From: Pseudomonadota bacterium | Lineage (GTDB): Bacteria > Pseudomonadota > Alphaproteobacteria > Rhodobacterales > Rhodobacteraceae | Assembly: GCA_018240425.1 (NCBI GenBank) | Contig: JAFEFU010000023.1 | Coordinates: forward strand, 1 to 64,000 | Direction of reading: 5' to 3' | Length of the DNA stretch: 64,000 nucleotides | Shown: in pieces, positions 44,457-53,882 of the stretch | Position numbering within the stretch: the stretch's first letter is position 1 | Layout of the letters: every line of letters starts with the position of its first letter | The notes under the pieces: generated by a model | What the model was told of the DNA's origin: nothing | What the model saw: only the letters and a program-made list of their open reading frames with translations | The model's database searches: none | Position numbers and translations under genes: made by a program

Positions 44457-46782
44457 TTTCGTCTCCCCGCGCCCGCGCCACCGCCTTCAGGACCGCCTCG
44501 GCTGTCGCCGGGGCCTGAAGGTCGGGGTAATGCGGCCCGCAGGCGGCGCAGGCCGCCGACAGCGCCAGAAAGGCGGAAATCCCGTGCATGAACGGCGGCT
44601 CGCCCACCGCCTTCGACCGATAGATCGTCTCCTCGCGGTTCGCGCCCTCCCAGAAGTCGACATTGAAGACGCGCGGCCGGTCGGAACAGGCCGGGATCTT
44701 GTAGGTCGAGGGCGCGTGCGTCGTCAGCCGCCCCTTGTCGTCCCACACCAGCTCCTCGGTGGTCAGCCAGCCCGCGCCCTGGACATAGCCGCCCTCGATC
44801 TGGCCCCGGTCGATCGCCGGGTTCAGGCTGGTGCCGCAGTCATGCAGGATGTCGCAGCGCAGGATGCGGTTCTCGCCGGTCAGCGTGTCGATCACCACCT
44901 CGCTGACCGAGGCGCCATAGGCAAAGTAGTAGAACGGCCGCCCGCGCCCGGCCTTGCGGTCCCAGACGATCTTGGGCGTAGCATAGAACCCGGTCGAGGA
45001 CAGGCTGACGCGGCCCATGTAGCAGCGCGCCGCCGCCTCGGCGAAGGTCATCTCCTCGCCCGCGACCCTGACCTTGCCCCCCTCGAACCGCACGCCCGCC
45101 GGATCGGCCTGATGCTCGCGCGCCAGGAACTCGGCCATGCGGGTGCGGATGGTGTCGGTCGCGGCCTTGGCCGCCATCCCGTTCAGGTCCGACCCCGACG
45201 AGGCCGCCGTGGCCGAGGTGTTCGGCACCTTGGCGGTGTCGGCCGCCGTGATCGCCACCTGGTCGGCGCCGATCCCGAAGCCCGCCGCGACCACCTGCGC
45301 CACCTTGCGGTTCAGGCCCTGGCCCATCTCGGTGCCGCCGTGGCTCAGATGAACCGAGCCGTCCTGATAGACATGGACCAGCGCCCCGGCCTGGTTCAGG
45401 TGCGTGAGCGTGAAGGAAATCCCGAACTTCACCGGCGTCAGCGCGATGCCCTTCTTCAGCACCGGGTTCGCGGCGTTCCACTCGGCCACCGCTGCCTTCC
45501 TGGCCGCGAAACCGCTGGTCTCTTCCAGCCGCGCCACCAGCCCGTTCAGGATGAAATCCTCGACCGGCATGTGATAGGGCGTGGTCTGCACCCTTTTCAC
45601 CGTGGCGGAAATATCCCGGGGGTCCGGGGGCAGCGCCCCCGGCGCGTCGGCATAGAAATTGGCCTTGCGCACCACCGTCGCATCCAGTCCCAGCGTGTGG
45701 GCCACATGATCCATCACCCGCTCGATGGCGATCATCCCCTGCGGCCCGCCAAAGCCCCGGTAGGCGGTCGCCGACTGGGTGTTGGTGCGCAGCCGGTGGC
45801 TCTCGATCCTGACATGTTCCAGATGATAGGCGTTGTCGGAATGCAGCATGGCCCGGTCGGCGACCGGGGGCGACAGGTCGAGGCTCCAGCCGCAGCGCGC
45901 AAGCTGGCGGAACTCGATCCCGAGGATCCTGCCCTTCGCGTCCACCCCCGCCCGGTAGTCGATGCGGAAATCATGGCGCTTGCCGGTGATGACCATGTCG
46001 TCGTCGCGGTCATAGCGCATCTTGCAGGCCCGCCCGGTGGCGCGCGCCGCCACCGCACAGGCCACCGCCAGCGCGTTGCCCTGGCTTTCCTTGCCGCCGA
46101 AGCCGCCGCCCATGCGCCGCATCTCGACCCGGACCGCGCTCATCGGCAGGCCGATCGCCTCGGCCACCTTGTGCTGGATTTCGGTGGGATGCTGGGTCGA
46201 GGACAGGACCAGCATGCCGCCGTCCTGCGGCAGGGCGAGCGCCGCCTGGCCCTCGAGGTAGAAATGCTCCTGCCCGCCCATGTCGAAGCTGCCTTCGATC
46301 ACCCTCGGGGCGCGGGCGATGGCCCTGGCCGCATCGCCCTTCGACCAGGTGACGGGGCCGCCCTCGAAGCGGCTGTCCGCTGCCAGCGCCTGCTCGATGG
46401 TCAGAAGCGCGGGCAGTTCGCGATAGGCGATCCTGCCCAGCCGTGCCGCCCTGCGCGCCGCCAGATGGCTGTCGGCCACCACCAGAAAGACCGGCTGACC
46501 GACATAATGGACGCTGCCGGTGGCCAGCATCGGCTCGTGGTCGCCCGAGGGCGAGACATCGTTCTCGAACGGCAGGTCGTCGGCGGTCATCACCATGACG
46601 ACGCCCGACGCGGCCCGCACCGCGGCCAGGTCGATCGCGGTGATCTCGCCATGTGCGACTGTGGACAGGCCGAAGGCCAGGTGCAGGGTGCCGCGCGGCA
46701 CCGGCTGGTCATCGACATAGCGGGCGCGCCCCGTCACATGCAGGTGGGCGGAATCGTGGGGAAGGGGGGTGCCGACGCTCAT
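44446..46782 (-). CDS. xdhB: Xanthine dehydrogenase molybdopterin-binding subunit XdhB
   Basis: A 778-residue large subunit. Seen are [20 protein letters not shown] at the start, [20 protein letters not shown], the active-site Arg region [30 protein letters not shown], and the catalytic base in [11 protein letters not shown] (Glu728, matching Glu730 of the R. capsulatus enzyme by family knowledge). It oxidises hypoxanthine to xanthine and xanthine to urate. One oddity: residues around 380-397, [16 protein letters not shown], are encoded by a palindromic repeat-like sequence (45591-45644). They may be a repeat-derived insertion. The ATG at 46780-46782 overlaps xdhA by four bases. Confidence 0.96.
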   Translation of the reverse strand: MSVGTPLPHDSAHLHVTGRARYVDDQPVPRGTLHLAFGLSTVAHGEITAIDLAAVRAASGVVMVMTADDLPFENDVSPSGDHEPMLATGSVHYVGQPVFLVVADSHLAARRAARLGRIAYRELPALLTIEQALAADSRFEGGPVTWSKGDAARAIARAPRVIEGSFDMGGQEHFYLEGQAALALPQDGGMLVLSSTQHPTEIQHKVAEAIGLPMSAVRVEMRRMGGGFGGKESQGNALAVACAVAARATGRACKMRYDRDDDMVITGKRHDFRIDYRAGVDAKGRILGIEFRQLARCGWSLDLSPPVADRAMLHSDNAYHLEHVRIESHRLRTNTQSATAYRGFGGPQGMIAIERVMDHVAHTLGLDATVVRKANFYADAPGALPPDPRDISATVKRVQTTPYHMPVEDFILNGLVARLEETSGFAARKAAVAEWNAANPVLKKGIALTPVKFGISFTLTHLNQAGALVHVYQDGSVHLSHGGTEMGQGLNRKVAQVVAAGFGIGADQVAITAADTAKVPNTSATAASSGSDLNGMAAKAATDTIRTRMAEFLAREHQADPAGVRFEGGKVRVAGEEMTFAEAAARCYMGRVSLSSTGFYATPKIVWDRKAGRGRPFYYFAYGASVSEVVIDTLTGENRILRCDILHDCGTSLNPAIDRGQIEGGYVQGAGWLTTEELVWDDKGRLTTHAPSTYKIPACSDRPRVFNVDFWEGANREETIYRSKAVGEPPFMHGISAFLALSAACAACGPHYPDLQAPATAEAVLKAVARARGDENGL
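45591..45644 (-). repeat. Palindromic repeat element read in frame inside xdhB
   Basis: CCGGGGGC (45624-45631) and GCCCCCGG (45635-45642) form a hairpin identical but for one base to the intergenic palindrome at 33020-33040. On the minus strand it is followed by GGACCCCCGGGATATTT and a GTGAAAAGG end, resembling the C-rich spacer, ATAT box and purine-rich end of the elements at 25504-25543 and 49315-49372. Confidence 0.7.
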
Positions 46783-48146
46783 GCCTCCACCTCCAGGACC
46801 GAGACCTTGGTGCCGGTGCGCTCGTGATAATAGCGCAAGAGCAGGTTCGCCGCCGTCTCCAGCCGGTAGGCGGCCGAGGCGCGCATGTCGGTCATGGGCG
46901 TGAAGTCCTGCGTGAACAGGGGCAGCGCGGCGCGGATCGTCTCCTCGCTCCAGGCCTTGCCTTCCAGCGCCGCCTCGACCGTCCGGGCGCGCTTGGGGAT
47001 CCCGGCCATGCCGCCAAAGGCGATGCGGGCGGAGGCGATCTTCCTGCCCTTGACGGTGACGTTGAAACAGCCGCACACCGCCGAAATGTCCTGGTCGAAC
47101 CGTTTCGACAGCTTGTAGCAGGCGAGATCCGGCACGCTGGCCGGGATCGTCAACGCCTCGACGAACTCGCCGGGCGCGCGGTCCTGCTTCTTGTAGTCGA
47201 GGAAGAAGTCCTCGAGCGCGATCGTCCGCCGCTCGGCCCCCCGGCGCAGGTGCAGGCTGGCGCCCATTGCGATCAGCGCCGGCGGCCCGTCGCCGATGGG
47301 CGAGCCGTTGGCGATGTTGCCGCCGATGGTGGCGGCGCCGCGCACCTGCTCGCTGGCGAAGCGGCGCAGAAGCTCGGCAAAGGCCGGGTGACTGTCCGCC
47401 AGCGCCGCGCGCAGCGCCTGGATGGTCACGCCCGCGCCGATGCGGATGTCGCCGCCGGTGCGGGCGATCTGTTGCAGATCCCTGCATCCGTGCAGGAACG
47501 CCACGTCCGGCAGGTCCATCAGCGCCTTCGTCACCCACAGGCCCACGTCGGTGGCCCCGGCGATCAGAGTGGCCTTGGGGTGGGCCAGATACCAGTCGGC
47601 CAGCGCGTCCGAGGTGGCCGGCGCGAAGGGTGCGGGTCCGCGCTTCAGCGCGCGCAGGTCGTCGCTCATCCAGGCCGGCACCGGCCGGGCCTCGGCGGCC
47701 TTGGCGGCGCGGATGATCGGCGCATAGCCGGTGCAGCGGCAGAGATTGCCGGCCAGCCGGTCGTCATGGTCGGTGGCCCCGTCCTTGTGCGCCACCGCCA
47801 TCGACACCACGAACCCCGGCGTGCAGAAGCCGCACTGGCTGCCGTGATGGGCGACCATCGCCTCCTGGACCGGGTGCATCTGCCCGTCCGGCCCGCCGAT
47901 GCCCTCGACGGTGCGCACCGCCTTGCCGTGAAGCTGCGGCAGGAACAGGATGCAGGAGTTCAGCGCCCGCGATCCGCCCTCGTCGGTCACCATCACGGTG
48001 CAGGCCCCGCAGTCGCCCTCGTTGCAGCCTTCCTTGGTGCCGGTCAGGCCGCGCTCCTCGCGCAGCCAGTCCAGAAGCGTCAGGGTCGGGCTGGTGCCCG
48101 TCACCGTGACCTGCGTTCCGTTCAACAGAAACGCTATGTCGCTCAT
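46779..48146 (-). CDS. xdhA: Xanthine dehydrogenase FeS/FAD subunit XdhA
   Basis: A 455-residue small subunit, close to the R. capsulatus XdhA length. The first [2Fe-2S] cluster is bound by [14 protein letters not shown] and the later NSC; the second by [14 protein letters not shown] and [10 protein letters not shown]. The C-terminal FAD domain shows [20 protein letters not shown], then [20 protein letters not shown], the FAD phosphate-binding stretch. Electrons pass from the molybdenum site through both clusters to FAD and then to NAD. The ATG at 48144-48146 gives the normal [10 protein letters not shown] start. It is the first gene of a seven-gene cluster (xdhABC, ATPase, two permeases, binding protein). 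Confidence 0.96.
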   Translation of the reverse strand: MSDIAFLLNGTQVTVTGTSPTLTLLDWLREERGLTGTKEGCNEGDCGACTVMVTDEGGSRALNSCILFLPQLHGKAVRTVEGIGGPDGQMHPVQEAMVAHHGSQCGFCTPGFVVSMAVAHKDGATDHDDRLAGNLCRCTGYAPIIRAAKAAEARPVPAWMSDDLRALKRGPAPFAPATSDALADWYLAHPKATLIAGATDVGLWVTKALMDLPDVAFLHGCRDLQQIARTGGDIRIGAGVTIQALRAALADSHPAFAELLRRFASEQVRGAATIGGNIANGSPIGDGPPALIAMGASLHLRRGAERRTIALEDFFLDYKKQDRAPGEFVEALTIPASVPDLACYKLSKRFDQDISAVCGCFNVTVKGRKIASARIAFGGMAGIPKRARTVEAALEGKAWSEETIRAALPLFTQDFTPMTDMRASAAYRLETAANLLLRYYHERTGTKVSVLEVEA

Positions 48147-48446
48147 CGCGAATGTCCGCCGCCTTCTCCCCGTGCGAGGAAGTCGTGCCTTCGCCCGATG
48201 CGGCGTAAAGCGAAGTGCACCCTCGTCTCCCGGCACTCATGAAGCGCCTCGGGCAGACTTTAGGCAAGAAGAACTTCCCGCGAAAGCCGCAAATCACTTT
48301 CGTGCAAAGCCGAAAGATCGGCGGGCCTTCGCCGGTGGCGACGCTGGCCGAGGCGCGGCGCGTGACGGCGGCGGGACGGGCGGCTAGGGTTCGGGCCACG
48401 AGCGGGGGCGCATGCGCCTCGCGCCCCAAGGCAGCCGGAGATTGCC
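48147..48446. promoter_or_regulatory. Divergent regulatory region upstream of xdhA
   Basis: A 300-base gene-free gap. Three related half-sites stand in its middle: CGAAAG (48281-48286), CTTTCG (48297-48302) and CGAAAG (48311-48316), giving two overlapping inverted repeats. This is what a purine-responsive repressor or LysR-type activator site might look like, but no regulator gene lies next to it. I see no convincing -35/-10 pair. Confidence 0.4.
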
Positions 48447-49298
48447 ATGCAGACAGCAGGCCTGTTCCTGATCCTCGCCCTGATCGCCCTTTGCGGCCTC
48501 TGCGCAGTCGTCTTCACGCTCAGTCTCGGATTCCGCCGCCGGGTGGCGCGGCTCTGGACGCGGGCGGCGCAGGGGCCATCGGCCGAGGACCAGGGCGACA
48601 GGCTGCCGCCCGCGGTGCGCGCCTTCGCCCTGCGCGCGGGCGCCGAGGCCGGACCCGGCCACCTGGCATTGGTCCTGACCCAGGCGGCGGAGCTCAGGCG
48701 GCGGCGCGGCGGCCTGTTCGCGCCCTTCCGTGCCCGCCAGATCACCGCCCTGGGCGAGCCGGGCTTTGTCTGGCAGGCGCGGCGCGGCTTCGGGCCGCTG
48801 ACGTTGCTGCGTGTCGTCGATTCTTTTACCGCCGGCGAGGGCCGGCTCGAGGCGCGGCTCTTCGGGGCCCTGACCGTGGCGCGGATGAACGGCGTCGAGA
48901 CGACGCTGGGCGAGGCCTTCCGCTATCTCGCCGAACTGCCCTGGACACCCGACGCCATCCTCGGCAACCCCGACCTGGTCTGGAAGATGACCGCCGATGA
49001 CGAGGCCGAGGTCAAGCTCAATACCCGTGTCGGCACCGCCCGCGTGGTCTTCCGCTTCGATGGCCACGGCGACATCGTGGCGATGGAGGCGCGCGACCGC
49101 CCGGCCAGCGATCCCGAGGGGCGCCCGGTGCGCTATGACTGGCGCGGCCGCTTCGGCGACTACCGCCAGATCGGCGCCCGCCGCCTGCCTGCCTATGGCG
49201 AGGTGGGCTATGTCTACCCCGACGGCTACGAGGTCTATTTCCGCGCCCGCGTCACCGACTGCCGGACGGCGCCCGGACAGGGCGGCGGGCGCGGCTAG
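48447..49298 (+). CDS. DUF6544-like protein with an N-terminal membrane anchor
   Basis: A 283-residue protein. Residues 4-28 are one hydrophobic span (GLFLILALIALCGLCAVVFT); the rest resembles the DUF6544 family, with RARQITALGEPGFVWQARRG, RLFGALTVARMNGVETTLGE, ELPWTPDAILGNPDLVWKMT and RFDGHGDIVAMEARDRP. The repeated W/F-rich beta-strand pattern suggests a soluble lipid- or ligand-binding beta fold facing the periplasm. No function is known. It is divergent from xdhA across 300 bases and shows no link to purine metabolism. Confidence 0.75.
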   Translation: MQTAGLFLILALIALCGLCAVVFTLSLGFRRRVARLWTRAAQGPSAEDQGDRLPPAVRAFALRAGAEAGPGHLALVLTQAAELRRRRGGLFAPFRARQITALGEPGFVWQARRGFGPLTLLRVVDSFTAGEGRLEARLFGALTVARMNGVETTLGEAFRYLAELPWTPDAILGNPDLVWKMTADDEAEVKLNTRVGTARVVFRFDGHGDIVAMEARDRPASDPEGRPVRYDWRGRFGDYRQIGARRLPAYGEVGYVYPDGYEVYFRARVTDCRTAPGQGGGRG

Positions 49299-49314
49299 CA
49301 GGCGGGGCCGGCAG

Positions 49315-49372
49315 GCGAGGGGGCTGACTGCCCCCTCGCGCCCCCCCGCGAATATCTGGACCAGCGAGAAGG
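49315..49372 (+). repeat. Palindromic repeat element with ATAT-box tail
   Basis: GCGAGGGGGC (49315-49324) and GCCCCCTCGC (49330-49339) form a perfect ten-base stem with a TGACT loop, followed by a C-rich spacer, ATATCTGGACCAG (49352-49364) and GAGAAGG. It lies between two convergent genes and may also work as a terminator. Confidence 0.7.
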
Positions 49373-49379
49373 CCGGGGG

Positions 49380-49835
49380 TCAGAGGGTGGCGGCGAGTTC
49401 GTCCAGCTGGCCCGCGACCGTCCCCCAGCCGTCGAAGAAGCCCATCTCCTCGTGCTTCCTGCGGTTCTCGGCGTTTCCGTGGATCGCGCGCGCAGTATAG
49501 AGCGTGCCGGTTCCGTCCGGTTCCATCGTCACCTCGGCGGTGAAGAAGGGATTGGCCAACGGGCGGAAGCCGGGGCCGAGGCAGTCGGTGAAGACCAGCC
49601 GCCGCTCGGGCTCGACCACCAGGTAGCAGCCCAGCAGCGGCATCTCGGTCCCGTCCGGCAGCACCATCGTCGAGGAGCTTTCGCCCCCCGGCCTCAGGTC
49701 GATCACCACGTTCTTCACGATCACCGGCTTCGGCGCGAACCATTGCGGGATCAGCTCCGGCTCGGTCCAGCAGCGCCAGACCCGCGCGGGCGAGGCCTTC
49801 ATGCGGCGGGTGATCACCAGGTCGAGATCGCTCAT
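49380..49835 (-). CDS. SRPBCC (AHSA1-like) domain protein
   Basis: A 151-residue protein of the START/Bet v1-like fold in the Aha1 C-terminal-like (AHSA1) family. It has the opening ITRRMKASPARVWRCWTEPE and LIPQWFAPKPVIVKNVVIDL, the middle YLVVEPERRLVFTDCLGPGF and the C-terminal GFFDGWGTVAGQLDELAATL helix. These small proteins bind hydrophobic ligands. The gene follows the ArsR-type regulator by 33 bases, a very common pairing in which the regulator controls the SRPBCC gene. Ligand unknown. Confidence 0.9.
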   Translation of the reverse strand: MSDLDLVITRRMKASPARVWRCWTEPELIPQWFAPKPVIVKNVVIDLRPGGESSSTMVLPDGTEMPLLGCYLVVEPERRLVFTDCLGPGFRPLANPFFTAEVTMEPDGTGTLYTARAIHGNAENRRKHEEMGFFDGWGTVAGQLDELAATL

Positions 49836-49868
49836 GTCCAGTCTCCTGTTCGGGGGTGTCTTCGGGGG

Positions 49869-50222
49869 TCATCCATCGAGATCGCCACCCCGGTCGAGGA
49901 AATCGGCCAGCCTGTCGGTCTGGGCCGCCATCTTCTCGCGCTGGCGGTCCAGCCAGTCGCGGGCGGCCGTGACCGGAGCGGGGTTCAGCCGGCAGATCCG
50001 GGTGCGGCCCTGCTTTTCGCTGGCGATGAGGCCGCCGGTCTCCAGCACCTTCAGGTGCTTGAGGAAGGTGGGCAGCGCCAGCGCGAAGGGTCCGGCCAGC
50101 TCGCTGACGCTGGCCGGGCCGGCAGCCAGTCGCGCCACCACTGCCCGCCGGGTCGGATCGGCGAGGGCATGGAAGGCGGGGGTGAGGGAATCGTCACCGT
50201 TAGCCATATGGCTAAGTATCAT
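49869..50222 (-). CDS. ArsR-family winged-helix transcriptional regulator
   Basis: A 117-residue repressor-type protein. It opens LTPAFHALADPTRRAVVARL (the first helix of ArsR-type regulators), has the recognition helix region SELAGPFALALPTFLKHLKV and a wing LIASEKQGRTRICRLNP. It lacks the ELCVCDL metal site of classic ArsR, so a non-metal signal is likely. Two starts are possible: ATG at 50220-50222 or at 50205-50207 (MANGDDS); the second lies in the middle of a palindrome. It is the first gene of a pair with the SRPBCC gene. Confidence 0.88.
   Translation of the reverse strand: MILSHMANGDDSLTPAFHALADPTRRAVVARLAAGPASVSELAGPFALALPTFLKHLKVLETGGLIASEKQGRTRICRLNPAPVTAARDWLDRQREKMAAQTDRLADFLDRGGDLDG
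50200..50215. promoter_or_regulatory. 16-base palindrome overlapping the arsR-type start codon
   Basis: TTAGCCATATGGCTAA is a perfect palindrome with the CATATG centre containing the ATG at 50205-50207. Its position suggests an operator at which the regulator represses its own and the SRPBCC gene's expression. Confidence 0.65.
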
Positions 50223-50348
50223 GGACACGCCGCGCCGGCAACCACCGGTTTCGGCTTTCCGGGGCGGCGCGCTCGGGCATCCTGGTGGTCGCCCGTCTTT
50301 CGACAAAACCGGATTCCACTTTTGTCGGGCAGGCTCTAGGCTCGCGCC

Positions 50349-53300
50349 ATGTCACAGCCCCGATTCATCCACCTGCGCGTCCATACCGAATATTCGCTTC
50401 TCGAAGGGGCGGTGCCGGTGAAGAAGCTGGTCGGCCTGTGCGAAAAGGCCGGGATGCCCGCCGTCGCCGTCACCGACACGAACAACCTGTTCGCGGCGCT
50501 CGAATTCTCGGTGACGGCGAAGGGGGCCGGGGTCCAGCCGGTCGTCGGCTGCCAGATCTCGGTCGCCTTCGATCCGGCCCCGCCGGGCGAGCGGTCGCGC
50601 GATCCCGCGGCCCTGGTGCTGCTGGCGCAGGACGAGACCGGCTATCTGAACCTGATGAAGCTGAACTCCTGCCTCTATCTCGACGCGCGGGACGAGGCGC
50701 CGCAGGTGACACCCGAGGAACTTGCCGCCCATGCCGAAGGTCTCATCTGCCTGTCGGGCGGACCCGACGGGCCGGTCGGACGGCTTCTGCGGGCGGGCCA
50801 GCGGGCGAAGGCCGAGGCCTTCCTGTCCCGCCTTGCCCAGACCTACCCCGACCGGCTCTATGTCGAATTGCAGCGCCACCCCGGCGAGGGCGGAGAGGTG
50901 ACGGCGGCCGAGCGTGCCACCGAGCGCGGGCTGGTTGAGATGGCTTACCGCGCGGGCCTGCCCCTGGTCGCCACCAACGATGTCCACTTCCCCGCGCCCG
51001 CGATGTACGAGGCCCATGATGCGCTCCTTTGCATCGCCGAAGGCGCCTATGTCGACCAGCAGGAACCCCGCCGCCGGCTGACGCCCGAGCATTATTTCAA
51101 GTCCGAGGCCGAGATGGCGGCCCTGTTCGCCGACCTGCCCGAGGCGCTGGACAACAGCGTCGAGATCGCGCGGCGCTGCGCCTTCGGGGTGAAGAAGCAC
51201 AGCCCGATCCTGCCGCGCTTCGCCGACGACGAGGTCGAGGAGCTGCGCCGCCAGGCCTGGGAGGGCCTGCGCGCGCGTCTGGCGGTCATCCCGCGCAGCG
51301 CGCCCGTCGAAGCCTACGAGGAACGGCTGAAATTCGAGCTGGGGATCATCGAGCAGATGGGCTTTCCCGGCTACTTCCTTATCGTGGCCGATTTCATCAA
51401 ATGGGCCAAGGACCACGGGATTCCGGTGGGGCCGGGACGGGGGTCGGGCGCAGGCAGCCTGGTCGCCTATGTCCTGACGATCACCGACCTTGATCCGCTG
51501 CGCTATTCCCTGCTGTTCGAGCGCTTCCTGAATCCCGAACGGGTCTCGATGCCCGACTTCGACATCGACTTCTGCATGGACCGGCGCGAAGAGGTCATCG
51601 CCTATGTCCAGGGCAAGTACGGCCGCGACCGGGTGGGCCAGATCATCACCTTCGGCGCGCTCCTCTCCAAGGCTGCGGTGCGCGACGTCGGCCGCGTCCT
51701 GCAGATGCCCTACGGCCAGGTGGACCGCCTCTCGAAGCTGATCCCGGTCGAGGGCGTGAAGCCTGTCTCTATCGAAAAGGCGCTGGCGGACGAGCCGCGC
51801 CTGCGCGAGGCGGCGCGCGCCGAGGAGGTCGTGAGGCGCCTTCTCGACTACGGCCAGAAGATCGAGGGCCTGTTGCGCAACGCCTCGACCCATGCCGCGG
51901 GCGTCGTCATCGGCGACCGGCCGCTGGACGAGCTGGTGCCGCTCTACCAGGACCCGCGATCCGACATGCCCGCCACCCAGTTCAACATGAAATGGGTGGA
52001 ATCCGCGGGCCTCGTGAAGTTCGACTTCCTGGGCCTCAAGACCCTGACCGTCATCCAGAACGCGCTCGACCTGCTGAAACTGCGCGGGATCGAGGTCGAC
52101 ATCGGGCTGATCCCTCTCGATGACGCGAAGACCTATCAGCTTTACGCCCAGGCCCGCACCGTCGCGGTGTTCCAGGTCGAAAGTTCGGGCATGATGGATG
52201 CGCTGAGGCGCATGAAGCCGACCTGCATCGAGGACATCGTGGCGCTGGTCGCGCTCTACCGTCCCGGCCCGATGGAGAACATCCCGACCTATTGCGAGGT
52301 AAAGAACGGCCAGCGCGATCTGGAATCGATCCACCCGACCATCGACCATATCCTGAAGGAAACCCAGGGCATCATCGTCTATCAGGAACAGGTGATGGAG
52401 ATCGCCAAGGTCATGGCCGGCTATTCGCTGGGCGGCGCCGACCTCTTGCGCCGGGCGATGGGCAAGAAGATCAAGGAGGAGATGGACAAGGAGCGCCCGA
52501 AGTTCATCGAGGGCGCGAAAAAGACCCACAACGTGCCGGAAAGGAAGGCGGGCGAGGTTTTCGACCTTCTGGAGAAATTCGCCAACTACGGCTTCAACAA
52601 GTCGCACGCCGCAGCCTACGCCGTGGTCAGCTACCAGACCGCCTGGCTGAAGGCGAACCACCCGGTCGAATTCATGGCCGCGGTGATGAACTGCGACATC
52701 CACCTGACCGACAAGCTCGCCGTCTACAAGCGCGAGGCCGACGTGATGAGCATCACGACCGTCCCGCCCTGCGTCAACCGCTCGCTCGCCACCTTCACCG
52801 TGCGCGACGGCCAGCTGGTCTATGCGCTCGGCGCGCTGAAGAACGTGGGCGTCGAGGCGATGCGGATGATCGTCGCCGCCCGCCAGACCGAACGGGGCGA
52901 AAAGCCGTTCGTCACGCTTTTCGACTTCGCGCGCCGCGTCGACCTCAAGCGTCTCGGCAAGCGCCCCCTGGAAATGCTGGCCCGCGCCGGGGCCTTCGAC
53001 GTGCTCGATGGGAACCGCCGGCGGGTGTTCGACAGTCTCGATGCGCTTGCCGCCTGGTCGGCTGCGATCCACGAGGCCGCGGGTTCCTCGCAGGTCTCGC
53101 TCTTCGGCGAGGCCGGCGACGACCTGCCCGAGCCGCGCCTGCCCAACAGCGGCGACTGGCTGCCGGTCGAGCGGCTGGCCGAGGAACATCAGGCGGTGGG
53201 CTTCTATCTTTCGGGCCACCCGCTCGACGACTACATGCCCACGCTGAAGCGCAAGCAGGTGATGACGCTGGCCGACCTGACCGCCGCCGCCGAACGCGGG

Positions 53301-53807
53301 CCGCTGGTGGCGAAACTCGCGGGCACCGTTTCCGCCCGCCAGGAACGCAAGTCGGCCAAGGGCAACCGCTTCGCCTTCGTCGCGCTGTCGGACCCGACCG
53401 GCCTTTACGAAGTGACGGTCTTTTCCGACACGCTGGAAGCGGCGCGGGACCATCTGGAACCGGGCAAGGCGGTGGTCCTGACCGTCGAGGCCAATCTGGA
53501 AGGCGAAACGCTGAAACTTCTCGCCCGCGCCGCCCAGCCCATCGACATGGTGGCCGCCGACGCAGGATCGGCGGGGCTGCGCGTCCATGTCGACACGCCC
53601 GAGGCCGTCGCCGCGGTGGCGGGGCTTTTGCAGGGCATGGCCCAGGATCTGAAAGCCCGGTCGCGCGGCCCGGTGCTCTTCTGCATCGCCAACCGCGCCA
53701 GCGGCGCCGAGGTCGAGGTGACGACCGGCCGCGACTTCCCGGTCAACCCGCAGATCAAGGGGGCGATCAAGTCGATGCAGGGCGTGGTGATGGTGGAAGA
53801 AATCTGA
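50349..53807 (+). CDS. dnaE: DNA polymerase III subunit alpha
   Basis: A 1152-residue replicative polymerase. Domains in order: PHP (HLRVHTEYSLLEGAVPVKKL, residues 1-280), polymerase palm with VGPGRGSGAGSLVAY and the catalytic MPDFDIDFCMDRREE near residue 400, fingers with LLRRAMGKKIKEEMD and EKFANYGFNKSHAAAY, then helix-hairpin-helix, OB-fold and C-terminal tau-binding regions. Length is normal for DnaE1. It copies the chromosome as part of the Pol III core. It is divergent from the ArsR gene and convergent with phhA. Confidence 0.98.
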   Translation: MSQPRFIHLRVHTEYSLLEGAVPVKKLVGLCEKAGMPAVAVTDTNNLFAALEFSVTAKGAGVQPVVGCQISVAFDPAPPGERSRDPAALVLLAQDETGYLNLMKLNSCLYLDARDEAPQVTPEELAAHAEGLICLSGGPDGPVGRLLRAGQRAKAEAFLSRLAQTYPDRLYVELQRHPGEGGEVTAAERATERGLVEMAYRAGLPLVATNDVHFPAPAMYEAHDALLCIAEGAYVDQQEPRRRLTPEHYFKSEAEMAALFADLPEALDNSVEIARRCAFGVKKHSPILPRFADDEVEELRRQAWEGLRARLAVIPRSAPVEAYEERLKFELGIIEQMGFPGYFLIVADFIKWAKDHGIPVGPGRGSGAGSLVAYVLTITDLDPLRYSLLFERFLNPERVSMPDFDIDFCMDRREEVIAYVQGKYGRDRVGQIITFGALLSKAAVRDVGRVLQMPYGQVDRLSKLIPVEGVKPVSIEKALADEPRLREAARAEEVVRRLLDYGQKIEGLLRNASTHAAGVVIGDRPLDELVPLYQDPRSDMPATQFNMKWVESAGLVKFDFLGLKTLTVIQNALDLLKLRGIEVDIGLIPLDDAKTYQLYAQARTVAVFQVESSGMMDALRRMKPTCIEDIVALVALYRPGPMENIPTYCEVKNGQRDLESIHPTIDHILKETQGIIVYQEQVMEIAKVMAGYSLGGADLLRRAMGKKIKEEMDKERPKFIEGAKKTHNVPERKAGEVFDLLEKFANYGFNKSHAAAYAVVSYQTAWLKANHPVEFMAAVMNCDIHLTDKLAVYKREADVMSITTVPPCVNRSLATFTVRDGQLVYALGALKNVGVEAMRMIVAARQTERGEKPFVTLFDFARRVDLKRLGKRPLEMLARAGAFDVLDGNRRRVFDSLDALAAWSAAIHEAAGSSQVSLFGEAGDDLPEPRLPNSGDWLPVERLAEEHQAVGFYLSGHPLDDYMPTLKRKQVMTLADLTAAAERGPLVAKLAGTVSARQERKSAKGNRFAFVALSDPTGLYEVTVFSDTLEAARDHLEPGKAVVLTVEANLEGETLKLLARAAQPIDMVAADAGSAGLRVHVDTPEAVAAVAGLLQGMAQDLKARSRGPVLFCIANRASGAEVEVTTGRDFPVNPQIKGAIKSMQGVVMVEEI

Positions 53808-53849
53808 CGCCTGTCGCGCCTGATCCGACGCATCGCCTGTTCTTGCTCG

Positions 53850-53868
53850 CCCCGGCTCAAGGCCGGGG
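53850..53868. terminator. Hairpin between convergent dnaE and phhA
   Basis: CCCCGGC (53850-53856) and GCCGGGG (53862-53868) form a perfect seven-base stem with a TCAAG loop between the two stop codons. There is no T-run, so it is a modest terminator candidate. Confidence 0.5.
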
Positions 53869-53882
53869 GGAGGCGGGCAGTC

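Noticed and set aside
41929..46827. A 1632-codon plus-strand open frame across the importer 2 ATPase, xdhC and xdhB
   Set aside because: It crosses three well-recognised genes on the other strand, is low in complexity and has no recognisable domain. It is a composition artefact.
50352..53588. A very long open frame antisense to dnaE, about 1078 codons
   Set aside because: High-GC coding strands commonly leave the opposite strand free of stops. The translation is rich in Arg, His, Gly and Asp, shows no family motif, and the plus-strand DnaE is unmistakable.
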